Part shown: positions 1 to 8,321 of the stretch, in pieces
Numbering within the stretch: the stretch's first letter is position 1
How the letters are laid out: the number at the start of each line of letters is the position of its first letter
Assembly (NCBI GenBank): GCA_019912965.1
Contig: JAIOHM010000156.1
Location: 20,660 to 84,659 of the forward strand
From: Anaerolineae bacterium
GTDB taxonomy: Bacteria > Chloroflexota > Anaerolineae > Aggregatilineales > Phototrophicaceae
Direction of reading: 5' to 3'
Length of the DNA: 64,000 nt
Notes under the pieces: generated by a model
Seen by the model: the letters and a program-made list of their open reading frames with translations, nothing else
What the model was told of the DNA's origin: nothing
The model's database searches: none
Made by a program: the position numbers and the translations under genes

Positions 1-919
1 ATGTGTATATCTGATAAAACCCCTCCATCGCAACTTGCTGTAGCCATGTAAGATAGTTATTGTTAAGCGCAAGAAAGTATTGAAGTCCAACAGTCGCCGC
101 ATTCAAGTCTGATGCAAATGACAGACGAGTACCATCATCAAATTCCAGTGTTTTCAACCCCTGATGCTTCCAACCATAATAGCCTCGATTGAGTTGGTTG
201 GCTGTCCAGGAAAGCTGTTTATACAAACCTGACCGATCAAATCCATCTGGAGATGAGACACCTTGTATAGGGTATAGTTGCCTTGTTTCATCAATTTCGT
301 TTTGGCTCAACCATTTGGAACGATATTCCAGCAATGCCAAAAGTAACCGGGCATCCACACTAAACTCAAGGGAAACACGGCTCACAACCTCAACAGCACC
401 TACTTGAACTTCATCTACAATGTCTGTTGCTGTTCGAATAAATCCAGGTTGTTGATTGATAAAAGTTGCAATGTCAAACTCACGACTACCTGGCCCACGA
501 ACAAGACGACTATCGGGGATAATTTTGAATGAATTGGTTTGTTCGCTTGGTGCCATAGGTAAATTGATAATCTGCCCCACCGATAAAATATTAGGGTCAG
601 CAAGATTATTGACTGAAAGAAGTGTTTCGATGCTCACTCCGTGTAAGGCAGCAATGGCCGAAAGTGTATCTCCCGGTTGAACCTCGTATTGTTCTGGAAT
701 CGACAGTACATCTGGTTGAGATGTTGCACCTGTAGAGACATGTGTGAGCGTTAATTGCGGATCCATCGGAATTACAGCCTGATTTTGCACTTGAGGAGTG
801 GTAGTAGAAGTCTCCGGCGGCGGTGTGGATGTAATTACAATAATTTGTGGTTGTGTTCGTACACAGGCACTGAAACACCCACAAATAGCAATTACTAAAA
901 TATGGAATGATTTTCTCAT
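1..919 (-). CDS. LysM-domain cell-wall lipoprotein, 3' end outside the window
   Basis: The frame is open from an ATG at 919 to the window edge, giving 306 residues without a stop, so the gene is truncated here. The N-terminus has a short hydrophobic stretch ending in a lipobox-like FSAC (Cys about residue 19), then a Pro/Thr-rich linker. A LysM module follows at roughly residues 84-127 (YEVQPGDTLSAIAALHGVS through QIINLP), which binds peptidoglycan glycans. Downstream lies a segment with VDARLLLALLEYRSKW. I recall this segment in Chloroflexota LysM proteins that end in an M23 peptidase, so a hydrolase domain beyond base 1 is likely but unseen. It lies 8 bases after the propeller gene on the same strand and is probably cotranscribed with it. 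Confidence 0.85.
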   Translation of the reverse strand, partial: MRKSFHILVIAICGCFSACVRTQPQIIVITSTPPPETSTTTPQVQNQAVIPMDPQLTLTHVSTGATSQPDVLSIPEQYEVQPGDTLSAIAALHGVSIETLLSVNNLADPNILSVGQIINLPMAPSEQTNSFKIIPDSRLVRGPGSREFDIATFINQQPGFIRTATDIVDEVQVGAVEVVSRVSLEFSVDARLLLALLEYRSKWLSQNEIDETRQLYPIQGVSSPDGFDRSGLYKQLSWTANQLNRGYYGWKHQGLKTLEFDDGTRLSFASDLNAATVGLQYFLALNNNYLTWLQQVAMEGFYQIYT

Positions 920-927
920 GGGTAGTG

Positions 928-2190
928 TTATAAATTAAAATTCCATATCCCAATAACGCCTTGGGCAATCGAAAATGGCACAGTATCAGGCTGTGTTGTA
1001 TCCAATACGCTGACAATTGGCCCTTGTTCTCCGGCAATTTCACTATAGATCAAGAAACGGCTGTCTGGCGACCAGACATGGTGACTTTGGGCAAACTGGT
1101 CAAAAAAACTAAGTAAGTAGATCATCTCATTTGTCGGTTGGAACGCACCATATGAATGAACACTATCAGTTTTAATATCTAAAATCGACCATGCGATTCT
1201 GGTTATATTCTGTACTGCTGCATCTGTTTTCGCATTTGCTCCTGCAATTAAAGACCCTGGCGCCGTTGCGGATGTGATATAAGCTATATGGTTGCTGTCC
1301 GGCGACCAGAAAAAGGCATATACACCATTCACAGGTGCACGGGAAATTGTTTCCCCAGTGTAAGTGTCGATTACGAATATTGGGCCATTGGCGTCCATGT
1401 ACGCCGCATAATCCCCATTTGGTGACCACGAAAAAGAAATCGGCCCGGCAAGTTGTTCGGCGAGCCGTTGAGCCTCTCCATTTGCGATAATCACCAAATC
1501 CGTTGATCGGCTGTCTGTCGCTAGTGAACCGATTAGCCACCGGTCATCTATAGGCGACCACGCTGGAGACTGAAACCGGCCTGGTTTGAAAGGTAAAATG
1601 TCAATAACCTCTGGGGTATCAGTTCTGAACACATCTACCCGTTCGTCATTACGCTGCCAGAGCATTCGTAGACCATCGGGACTCCAACTGTAATAAAACG
1701 GAGCACCAAGACCCGCCAGCATCTGTTCAGAATGGTGTTGGGTGTTACGTATAAGGCGAACTGAAAACAATTGGTCACGTGGATTACTGAGGAGGACAGC
1801 CAAATTGCGGCAGTTGCTCTCATCCACACAGTTCTGTGGTGACCAATAAGCATATGTAAAGATTTCACCCGTGACAGTGTAAGCCAGATTGCCGGGTTGG
1901 TGTCCATCTGAGGAAATATATACATTGGTTTCAATCTGATTATTCATCAATCCTGTTTGAAAGTATGCAAGCCTTCCATCTGTTGACCATGTAGGCCACA
2001 CATATTGTTTTTCTAGGTTTGCATCATCAGTCAAAACTGTTGTATCGGTTCGTTGGCTGTCAATTGAATAAACATTGCCATCAATCCCAATGTAAGCGAT
2101 GCTACCCGGCAAATCAAGAATAGCTGTAGGCTGAGCCGCAACTTGAGCTGTGAAGAGTAAAAAGGATAAACATAGACATATTCTTCTCAT
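928..2190 (-). CDS. Secreted TolB/PD40-like beta-propeller protein
   Basis: The 420-residue protein starts with a signal peptide (MRRICLCLSFLLFTAQVAA, likely cleaved after AQVAAQ). It is followed by repeats of the PD40/TolB kind: YVWPTWSTDGRLAYFQ, YAYWSPQNC, YYSWSPDGLRMLW, PAWSPIDDRWLIG, FSWSPNGDYAAYM, FFWSPDSNHIAYI and HVWSPDSRFLIYS. Six to seven WSPD-type blades fit a closed propeller outside the membrane. Such propellers bind proteins or ligands and no enzymatic residue is evident. A GGAG about nine bases before the ATG supports the start. The LysM lipoprotein gene follows after 8 bases, suggesting a two-gene envelope operon. The exact partner cannot be told from sequence. Confidence 0.85.
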   Translation of the reverse strand: MRRICLCLSFLLFTAQVAAQPTAILDLPGSIAYIGIDGNVYSIDSQRTDTTVLTDDANLEKQYVWPTWSTDGRLAYFQTGLMNNQIETNVYISSDGHQPGNLAYTVTGEIFTYAYWSPQNCVDESNCRNLAVLLSNPRDQLFSVRLIRNTQHHSEQMLAGLGAPFYYSWSPDGLRMLWQRNDERVDVFRTDTPEVIDILPFKPGRFQSPAWSPIDDRWLIGSLATDSRSTDLVIIANGEAQRLAEQLAGPISFSWSPNGDYAAYMDANGPIFVIDTYTGETISRAPVNGVYAFFWSPDSNHIAYITSATAPGSLIAGANAKTDAAVQNITRIAWSILDIKTDSVHSYGAFQPTNEMIYLLSFFDQFAQSHHVWSPDSRFLIYSEIAGEQGPIVSVLDTTQPDTVPFSIAQGVIGIWNFNL

Positions 2191-2210
2191 CGGATACTTC
2201 TCCGGGTCTT

Positions 2211-2240
2211 TTGGGTTGTAAGCGCGGATAATTGTATACT
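2211..2240 (+). promoter_or_regulatory. Possible sigma70-type promoter for the SCP2-like gene
   Basis: TTGGGT (2211-2216) and TATACT (2235-2240) are separated by 18 bases in the divergent spacer between the propeller gene and the SCP2-like gene. The -35 match is only moderate, so this is a tentative call. Confidence 0.35.
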
Positions 2241-2307
2241 ATTCTCGCGTCCGATGTGATAAACTCAACCAACAAATGATCGATTATTAATCAGGAGCTA
2301 AAACATA

Positions 2308-2637
2308 ATGCCCACAAGCCAAGAAATCGCCGAAATTTTCCCAACTATGGCATCTCGTTTTGTGCCCTCAAAGGCTGAAGGCCTTAATGCTGTAATCCAA
2401 TTTAACCTCAGTGGTGATAATGGTGGTCTGTATTGGCTAAGCATTGCCGATGGTGTTTGCGTGTCTGGCCAAGGACAAGCAGAAAACCCCAAGATGACCC
2501 TCAAAGCCAACGCTGATGACTGGTATGCCGTCTCGGCAGGTCAGTTAAATGCGATGCAGGCATTTATGAGTGGCAAGATCAAGATTGAGGGCGACATGGG
2601 TATGGCGATGAAGCTCCAAACCCTATTCGCACAGTAA
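2308..2637 (+). CDS. SCP2 sterol-binding-domain protein
   Basis: A 109-residue stand-alone SCP2 fold: an N-terminal helix (EIAEIFPTMASRF), a core strand pattern with IQFNLSGDNGGLYWLSIADG, then PKMTLKANADDWYAV and the typical SCP2 end AFMSGKIKIEGDMGMAMKLQ. SCP2 domains carry hydrophobic ligands such as acyl chains in a tunnel, and small free-standing copies are presumed cytosolic lipid carriers. An AGGAG about nine bases before the ATG supports the start. The gene is monocistronic: it has its own upstream region and is followed by a strong hairpin terminator. The length is typical for single-domain members. The true ligand is unknown. Confidence 0.88.
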   Translation: MPTSQEIAEIFPTMASRFVPSKAEGLNAVIQFNLSGDNGGLYWLSIADGVCVSGQGQAENPKMTLKANADDWYAVSAGQLNAMQAFMSGKIKIEGDMGMAMKLQTLFAQ

Positions 2638-2660
2638 GCCCTCTCGTTTATCAAACATCA

Positions 2661-2694
2661 AAGGCGTGAGAAAGATTCTCGCGCCTTTTCCTTT
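2661..2694. terminator. Bidirectional hairpin terminator between convergent genes
   Basis: A 12-bp stem (AAGGCGTGAGAA pairing with TTCTCGCGCCTT, one G-U pair) with a three-base loop AGA is followed by TTTTCCTTT. It lies between the convergent SCP2-like and AEC transporter genes and touches the stop of the latter. Confidence 0.8.
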
Positions 2695-3607
2695 AGCGCT
2701 GAAGTAACAGAATAAGAAGTGACAGCGAAATAGGGCTAAACAACGTTGAAGCTACAACGCTGCTAACGATCTGTTCCCGATTCAAATTAAACTCAGTTGC
2801 AAACACAGTTGTTGCGACAGCCACCGGCATACTGGCTTGCATCACAAATGCTGCCAGCGAGGTGGCATTTAAATCTAAAACCAGCGCGATTCCAAGTGCG
2901 ATCAGAGGGGATACAATCAATCGAAGCCCTACTGAGGTAGCTACCAACCGCAGATTTTTCAGGCTGCCAGCTTGTGCCAGTTGTATTCCTAGCAGAATAA
3001 TCATTACTGGAATGGTCGCCTGCGCCATAAGATTGACACTACGCTCAACTGGCAAAGGCAGCGTGATGTGCAAAATGTTCACAACAAATCCGGCAAATAC
3101 AGCATAAACTACAGGGATTTTGAAAATGTGGCTTAGTGCTTGTCGCGCAGAATTTCTACCGCTTGATGCTACATACACACCAATTGTGAAATTGAGAATA
3201 GTAGCTGCAATGTAAATGATGACGGCACGTGCCAATACATCTGCACCAAATGCAAAATCGATAATCGGTAGCCCAAGATTGCCGTCATTTGGGCAGATGG
3301 CCGTTAGCATGATGCCAGTGCGTTCAACTTTGTCAGAAGTCTGTATGCGTGCTATCAGCGCCGCAACAAGGGTCATGATGCCGACAAAAGATGCCATTGT
3401 CAGGAAAAGAAGGCTGAATTCATTGAGACTGATTTGGCTGGTTGCTAACGCTCGAAACACGAGTGCGGGTGAAAAAACATTAAATAATACCCGCCCGAAT
3501 TGTCGCGCATCAATTTCTAAATACCTGCCTACCAGCCACCCAATCCCCGCAACTAGAAAAATAGGCCCTATGTTATCAACAAAAACTTGAATGAGGTCTA
3601 CAATCAA
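2693..3607 (-). CDS. AEC-family (auxin efflux carrier-like) permease
   Basis: An integral membrane protein of about 304 residues with roughly ten hydrophobic helices. The opening (LIQVFVDNIGPIFLVAGIGWLVGR) and the middle motif with Asn and Pro (AICPNDGNLGLPII) match the AEC/membrane transport family, whose bacterial members export organic anions such as malate. The frame is open to a TTG at 3631, but that would sit directly against the upstream hairpin. The TTG at 3607 gives the usual family N-terminus and is preferred here; neither start has a strong ribosome binding site. The gene converges on the SCP2-like gene. The substrate cannot be deduced. Confidence 0.85.
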   Translation of the reverse strand: MIVDLIQVFVDNIGPIFLVAGIGWLVGRYLEIDARQFGRVLFNVFSPALVFRALATSQISLNEFSLLFLTMASFVGIMTLVAALIARIQTSDKVERTGIMLTAICPNDGNLGLPIIDFAFGADVLARAVIIYIAATILNFTIGVYVASSGRNSARQALSHIFKIPVVYAVFAGFVVNILHITLPLPVERSVNLMAQATIPVMIILLGIQLAQAGSLKNLRLVATSVGLRLIVSPLIALGIALVLDLNATSLAAFVMQASMPVAVATTVFATEFNLNREQIVSSVVASTLFSPISLSLLILLLQR

Positions 3608-3634
3608 GGTACATATTATCCCGGGTAACAAAGA

Positions 3635-3660
3635 ATCGCCCAGGGTTGCGGCTGGGCGAT
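3635..3660 (-). terminator. Hairpin terminator after the HEAT-repeat gene
   Basis: ATCGCCCAG (3635-3643) and CTGGGCGAT (3652-3660) form a perfect 9-bp stem with an 8-base loop. On the minus strand it is followed by TTCTTTGTT, a moderate U-rich tail. It separates the HEAT-repeat gene from the AEC permease gene. Confidence 0.65.
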
Positions 3661-3684
3661 CGCTATAGAAGCATTAGTTGGGAG

Positions 3685-4683
3685 TTAGTTTAGCAGATAA
3701 CTGTCATCATCGATTTCAAGCCCATCAAATAGGGATGCATTGCCAATTGCATCTTCAACAATCTCTAAGAGATCATCATCATCTGCTTCTTCAGCATCCT
3801 CGGCCAAGGCGCTTAAAATGCGCATAGCCTCGCGTCCACCAATTTCCCCCAATGACCAAATGGCGACCTCTTTAATCTCCCGCTCATCGTCAAGAGCTAA
3901 TTCAGCAAGACTACGCACGGATTCTCCAATTTCTAACTCTCCCGCTGCACGGGCTGCTTCATAGCGAATTTCGGGATCGTTGTTTTTCATTTCCTTGAGA
4001 ACCGTATCTCTCCACTGCTGGTCATATGATCGCCCCATTGCAAACACGGCGCTGATCTGCATAAGTCTTTCACCGCTGTGGTAAGCCTCTTCGATAGCCT
4101 CTGGGACAATATCATGGCTGGAATGTGATATGGCTTCGAGTGCACGGCGGCGAACAGCAACATCCTCATGTTGATCATTAATTAGACCGATGACGGCATC
4201 TTGTGCCTTCGCAGCATCCTGTTCGGGGATTTCTTCGTATTCACCAAGCAATATGAAACGCCCAAGCGCACTGGCTGCTGCCGCCCGAACCTCACTGCTC
4301 TCATCATATTGAGCCATATCAATCAGCAGAGACATTAGCCCAAGAGATTCGTCTTCCCATAACAGTTCAACTGCGGCTTTACGCACTTGAGCTTCACCGT
4401 CTTTTAGCCCAATTAAACCCAATTCTCGATAGTCAAACTCCATATTGGCTTCACTTACCTCACCAAGCTGAACCAAAATCTGAGTCCGCAACTCTGACGA
4501 CAATTTTGTCCATGCTGATTTGAACTGTTCAACCTCGTCAGATTTCAATCCAGATAACCCATAATATACGGTTGAAGGCAGAATACTACCTTCCCATATA
4601 TGCAGCGCTGCTAAAGTTGCTTCCAAAGTTGGTTTTTTGGTGTCAGGTTGCAATTCGTTTTGCGGATATTCCCGGTTTTCCAC
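3685..4683 (-). CDS. HEAT-repeat protein
   Basis: A 332-residue soluble protein made of HEAT/PBS-lyase-like helical repeats: EAQVRKAAVELLWE, SSEVRAAAASALGRF, DVAVRRRALEAI, DPEIRYEAARAAGEL and EREIKEVAIWSLGEIGG. The C-terminal tail is very acidic (EEADDDDLLEIVEDA). Such alpha-solenoids are protein-binding scaffolds and no catalytic residues are expected. The start is GTG at 4683 with AAGGAG seven bases upstream. It lies 15 bases after the rseP stop and is probably cotranscribed with it, so a regulatory or scaffold role near the site-2 protease is possible but unproven. There is no signal peptide, so it is cytoplasmic. Confidence 0.88.
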   Translation of the reverse strand: MENREYPQNELQPDTKKPTLEATLAALHIWEGSILPSTVYYGLSGLKSDEVEQFKSAWTKLSSELRTQILVQLGEVSEANMEFDYRELGLIGLKDGEAQVRKAAVELLWEDESLGLMSLLIDMAQYDESSEVRAAAASALGRFILLGEYEEIPEQDAAKAQDAVIGLINDQHEDVAVRRRALEAISHSSHDIVPEAIEEAYHSGERLMQISAVFAMGRSYDQQWRDTVLKEMKNNDPEIRYEAARAAGELEIGESVRSLAELALDDEREIKEVAIWSLGEIGGREAMRILSALAEDAEEADDDDLLEIVEDAIGNASLFDGLEIDDDSYLLN

Positions 4684-4698
4684 CCAGCACTCCTTACA

Positions 4699-6171
4699 CT
4701 ATGGTAATGAATTCATAATCGGATTGATGACATCATTAAGAATGACAAGCACCGATAAAGATAAGAGCAGCGCCAATCCTACTAGATGTACCAATCCTTC
4801 ACGTTCGGGCGAAATTGGCCGACCGCGTACAATTTCCACCAGCACGAACAGAATGCGTCCACCGTCCAGCGCTGGAATGGGAAGGAGATTAAAGAAACCT
4901 AATGCTACGCTGATGACGGCGATGAAATCCAGAATTGGGGACAAACGCCCTTGGTCAATACTTTGCTGAATGACAACTGCACCTATTTGACTCATCCCAA
5001 CCACGCTAACAGGCCGTGCCTCTTCTGGTGTTAGAGCTCCACTAATCAACTGCTGGGGTATCTCAACGGTCATGGTAATGACCGATACAACTCTGTCCAC
5101 TCCATATCGAATAGAGTCTCCCAGTGGTTGAGGTGCGATTACAAGCTGCTCATTCCCTTCTTGATACAACAAACCAGTGCCACGATCTTCCAATATTCCA
5201 CCGATTAAGATTCCAATAGCGCCTTGACCTTCTGGCGGATTAGCGCGCGGCGTTAGGATAATGTCTAATGTTTCATTACCGCGTCTCAGGGTCAACGAAA
5301 CTTCCTTACCAACATTTTCGCGGGTGAGGGTTCTAAAATCCTCAACGCCATTAATTGGGTGATCATTAAAGGTCAGTACAACATCACCGGGTTGCATTCC
5401 CGCTTGTTCTCCCGGTGCATCGGGAACCACACCTAAAATCTGAGCATAACTGCTGGGTAAGAACTGCTGAACAGTTGGCGGTGGCACAACGATCTCGATT
5501 TCTTCACTCTCCTGTCCACGTAACAATGTGACAGTCAATGGAGTTTCAGAATTGTAGTATGTGTTCCAGAAACTCTGACTGTCTGTGAACTTCGCTCCGT
5601 TAATATCGGTAATCAGATCGCCGTTTTGAATACCAGCTTCAGCAAGAGCTGACTCAGGTGTGACACTTACAATACCAACACTGCCACCAACAGATTGTGG
5701 AATGCCGGTAACTGCAATCACAAAAAACAGCACAAATGCTAATAGAAAATTTGCAATGGCACCTCCAGCCAGAAAGAAAATGCGACCAAGTGGCCGTATT
5801 TCATTCACGGTCTTTGGGTTTTGTATCCCTCGTGCTTTAGCTTCCTCCAGATCAGAATGATATGGCTGGTCATTTTCAGTTTGTCGTGCAATCAGAGCTT
5901 CGCGTTCTTTTTGGACAGTTTCTTCATCTAAAGGGCGAATCATATCCTCGCCCAGCGGTCGCACAAAACCACCCAGAGGAATCCAGTTAAGCGTAAATTC
6001 TGTTTCACCCCATGTAAACAATCGCTTAATGCGAGGCGGGAAGCCAATTGCAAATTCTAGAATGGTGATACCAACGCTCTTCGCAGTTACAAAATGCCCA
6101 AGCTCATGAATCAGGATCAAGGGAATTAATACCACAAAAAAAGCGATTACAGCCGATAACGGATCATTCAT
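4699..6171 (-). CDS. rseP: RIP metalloprotease RseP (site-2 protease)
   Basis: An intramembrane zinc protease of 490 residues. The HELGH motif lies at residues 22-26 in the first membrane helix. Two PDZ domains follow (about 170-250 and 255-335), and the second catalytic motif NLLPIPALDGGRI is at about 428-440, with Asp436 as the third zinc ligand. RseP cuts membrane-bound anti-sigma factors and remnant signal peptides. The ATG at 6171 is chosen because GAGGAAAA lies seven bases upstream; an in-frame ATG 30 bases earlier has no such site. The gene is not next to dxr or cdsA as in many bacteria. It is followed by the HEAT-repeat gene. Confidence 0.94.
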   Translation of the reverse strand: MNDPLSAVIAFFVVLIPLILIHELGHFVTAKSVGITILEFAIGFPPRIKRLFTWGETEFTLNWIPLGGFVRPLGEDMIRPLDEETVQKEREALIARQTENDQPYHSDLEEAKARGIQNPKTVNEIRPLGRIFFLAGGAIANFLLAFVLFFVIAVTGIPQSVGGSVGIVSVTPESALAEAGIQNGDLITDINGAKFTDSQSFWNTYYNSETPLTVTLLRGQESEEIEIVVPPPTVQQFLPSSYAQILGVVPDAPGEQAGMQPGDVVLTFNDHPINGVEDFRTLTRENVGKEVSLTLRRGNETLDIILTPRANPPEGQGAIGILIGGILEDRGTGLLYQEGNEQLVIAPQPLGDSIRYGVDRVVSVITMTVEIPQQLISGALTPEEARPVSVVGMSQIGAVVIQQSIDQGRLSPILDFIAVISVALGFFNLLPIPALDGGRILFVLVEIVRGRPISPEREGLVHLVGLALLLSLSVLVILNDVINPIMNSLP

Positions 6172-6236
6172 TAGATTTTCCTCGAAAGGTTTACTGTGCA
6201 AGCAGGGATAAACCGCATATACACATCATAAGCCGC

Positions 6237-6266
6237 ATTATAGGCGTACACAACCCAAGCAGGCAA
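6237..6266 (-). promoter_or_regulatory. Predicted sigma70 promoter for rseP
   Basis: Read on the minus strand: TTGCCT, an 18-base spacer, then a perfect TATAAT. Transcription would start about 60 bases before the rseP ATG. The remainder of the 290-base spacer shows no gene. Confidence 0.6.
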
Positions 6267-6400
6267 CATATGTTTGGCCTGTGTTTACCAATTACTCACA
6301 TGTTGATCGTTTTTAGGAACAAAGGATAGATACAATCCGCGAATATAAACTTACTCGGATATGCCAAATTCTTATGCAATTCTGTTGATAATCACCGGGA

Positions 6401-6428
6401 TTGCTACTGTAAAAGGCTAGTATATAAT
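6401..6428 (+). promoter_or_regulatory. Predicted sigma70 promoter for the ubiA-like/mvk operon
   Basis: TTGCTA (6401-6406), a 16-base spacer and TATAAT (6423-6428), followed about 35 bases later by the AGGAG and start of the prenyltransferase gene. Confidence 0.6.
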
Positions 6429-6462
6429 GACCCCAATATAGACCCCATCGACTAAAAGGAGT

Positions 6463-7374
6463 ATGGGATTGCAGTCACTTATTGGCCTACTGCGAACGAT
6501 GCGTCCCAAGCAATGGACGAAAAATGTCATCATCTATGCAGGGCTTGTCTTTGATGGGCAGCTATTTAACCCGGATGCTTTTCTTCGTATCACGATTGCG
6601 TTTATATTGTTATGTTTAGCTGCCAGCACCATATATATAATTAATGATCTGGTAGATATTGAACGTGATCGTCAACACCCCAAGAAAAGCAAACGTGCGC
6701 TCCCATCTGGACAATTACCTGTTCCATTAGCCGTCGTTGCCGCAATTATTTTCCCTGTTTTATCTGTAGGTGCTGCTTGGGTGCTACTCGATAGCCCTCG
6801 TTATGCCTTTATATTGCTGTTTTATATCGTCCTGAATATCTTCTACTCATTTCGCCTCAAACATATTGTTCTTCTCGATGTACTTACCATTACCGCTGGA
6901 TATGTGTTGCGGGTAGCCGGTGGCGTCCTGGTCATCGATGTCGCCCGTTTTTCGCCGTGGCTTTATGCAGCTATTGCTTTGCTGGCGTTATTTCTTGCCA
7001 TCAGTAAAAGGCGGCAGGAATTGGTCACATTAGGTGAGAAAGCCGCCGCTGTGCGTCCCATCTTTCAGCAATATAATCTTCCCTTGTTGGATGAAATGTT
7101 GCGAATGGTAACGACCAGTACGCTAATTACTTATATTCTATACACCATTGAGGCTCCATCGGTCTTGCTTGCTCGTACTAACGCGGCGCTAATTACCGTT
7201 CCATTTGTACTTTACGTTTTGTTTCGTTATCTATACCTTATTCATGTGAAAGGTGAGGGCAGTGCCCCCGATGAAGTTGTATTAAGAGACCGCCCGCTCC
7301 AAGTCGCAATCCTGTTGTGGGGTTTATCTTTTATTATTATCTTGTATGTACTTCCTCGCTTGCTGAATAGCTAA
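6463..7374 (+). CDS. UbiA-family prenyltransferase, decaprenyl-phosphate phosphoribosyltransferase-like
   Basis: A 303-residue polytopic membrane protein. The N-terminal MRPKQWTKNVIIYAGLVF and the first Asp-rich motif NDLVDIERDRQHPKKSKR followed by ALPSG match UbiA enzymes of the type that moves phosphoribose onto polyprenyl phosphate, as in decaprenylphosphoryl-ribose synthesis. About eight or nine membrane helices are visible. The listed ATG is only one base after AGGAG. The TTG two codons later (6469) is spaced seven bases from it and may be the real start. The mevalonate kinase gene follows after 5 bases, tying this gene to isoprenoid lipids. The acceptor chain length is unknown. Confidence 0.87.
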   Translation: MGLQSLIGLLRTMRPKQWTKNVIIYAGLVFDGQLFNPDAFLRITIAFILLCLAASTIYIINDLVDIERDRQHPKKSKRALPSGQLPVPLAVVAAIIFPVLSVGAAWVLLDSPRYAFILLFYIVLNIFYSFRLKHIVLLDVLTITAGYVLRVAGGVLVIDVARFSPWLYAAIALLALFLAISKRRQELVTLGEKAAAVRPIFQQYNLPLLDEMLRMVTTSTLITYILYTIEAPSVLLARTNAALITVPFVLYVLFRYLYLIHVKGEGSAPDEVVLRDRPLQVAILLWGLSFIIILYVLPRLLNS

Positions 7375-7379
7375 CTTCT

Positions 7380-8321
7380 ATGAGTTTTACATCCAGTGCT
7401 CCAGCCAAAATTATTCTTTTTGGTGAACATGCTGTAGTTTATGATAAGCCAGCTATTGCAGTTCCAGTTTCTAGCTTACGTGCAACTGCCTCTGCTGAAG
7501 AAAGTAACATCTTTCAAATAATTGCTAAGGATTTGGATCGAGTTTTTCCAATTGATATCCAGTCTCAGGTTGTTGATGACGCTTTGGCTCTAACTGTACA
7601 CCTTGTGCTGCAACATCTAAAACTGGCACCACCACCTGTGAGTATCACCATACAATCCCAAATTCCACTTGCCAGCGGACTTGGCAGTGGTGCGGCTGTC
7701 TCAACCGCCTTGGCACGTGCGTTAGGCAAAGTACTAGGCCACGAGTTGAGTGATTTCGAACTCAATCAAATCGTGTATGAAGTCGAAAAAATACACCATG
7801 GAACACCCAGTGGGATAGACAATACAGTTATAGTTTACGAAAAGCCCATATACTTCATTCGATCCAAGCCTATTGAGATCATCGATATTGCGAAGGCTTT
7901 CCCGCTTGTTATTGCAGATACTGGGCAACAGGCCTCGACTCGTATATCAGTTGGCGATGTGCGTAAGTTGTACGAAAATACTCCTAATGAGATTCAGCTT
8001 ATTCTTGATGAAATAGGCCAGATTGTAGAGCAAGCACGAGAAGTTATTAAAACGGGAGCATTAGAAAGATTAGGACCACTAATGCTACGTAATCACGCCT
8101 GTTTGCAGCAGTTAACTGTTTCATCATCTCAACTTGACCATTTGGTGCAGGTTGCTATAGATGCTGGTGCGCTTGGAGCAAAACTTTCAGGAGGTGGGCG
8201 CGGTGGTAATATGATCGCATTAGCTACATTTGATACCATCAATGCAATTGAAGCTGCACTGCATCATGCGGGTGCTGTTCGCGTCTTTACAACTGTGGTT
8301 GATAAACAGCAAGTCGGTTGA
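7380..8321 (+). CDS. mvk: Mevalonate kinase
   Basis: A GHMP-family kinase of 313 residues that phosphorylates mevalonate in the mevalonate route to isopentenyl diphosphate. Visible motifs: the N-terminal KIILFGEHAVVYDKPAIAVPV, the ATP-binding loop PLASGLGSGAAVSTAL (motif 2), the GTPSGIDNT segment typical of mevalonate kinases, and the C-terminal KLSGGGRGGNMIAL (motif 3). It follows the prenyltransferase gene closely and probably shares its promoter. Its last 35 bases overlap the end of the convergent permease gene on the other strand. The mevalonate pathway is patchy in bacteria but known in Chloroflexota; the other pathway genes are not in this window. Confidence 0.93.
   Translation: MSFTSSAPAKIILFGEHAVVYDKPAIAVPVSSLRATASAEESNIFQIIAKDLDRVFPIDIQSQVVDDALALTVHLVLQHLKLAPPPVSITIQSQIPLASGLGSGAAVSTALARALGKVLGHELSDFELNQIVYEVEKIHHGTPSGIDNTVIVYEKPIYFIRSKPIEIIDIAKAFPLVIADTGQQASTRISVGDVRKLYENTPNEIQLILDEIGQIVEQAREVIKTGALERLGPLMLRNHACLQQLTVSSSQLDHLVQVAIDAGALGAKLSGGGRGGNMIALATFDTINAIEAALHHAGAVRVFTTVVDKQQVG

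Noticed and set aside
606..1043. A 145-residue minus-strand frame
   Set aside because: It runs across the LysM and propeller genes in another frame and has the character of a shadow frame.
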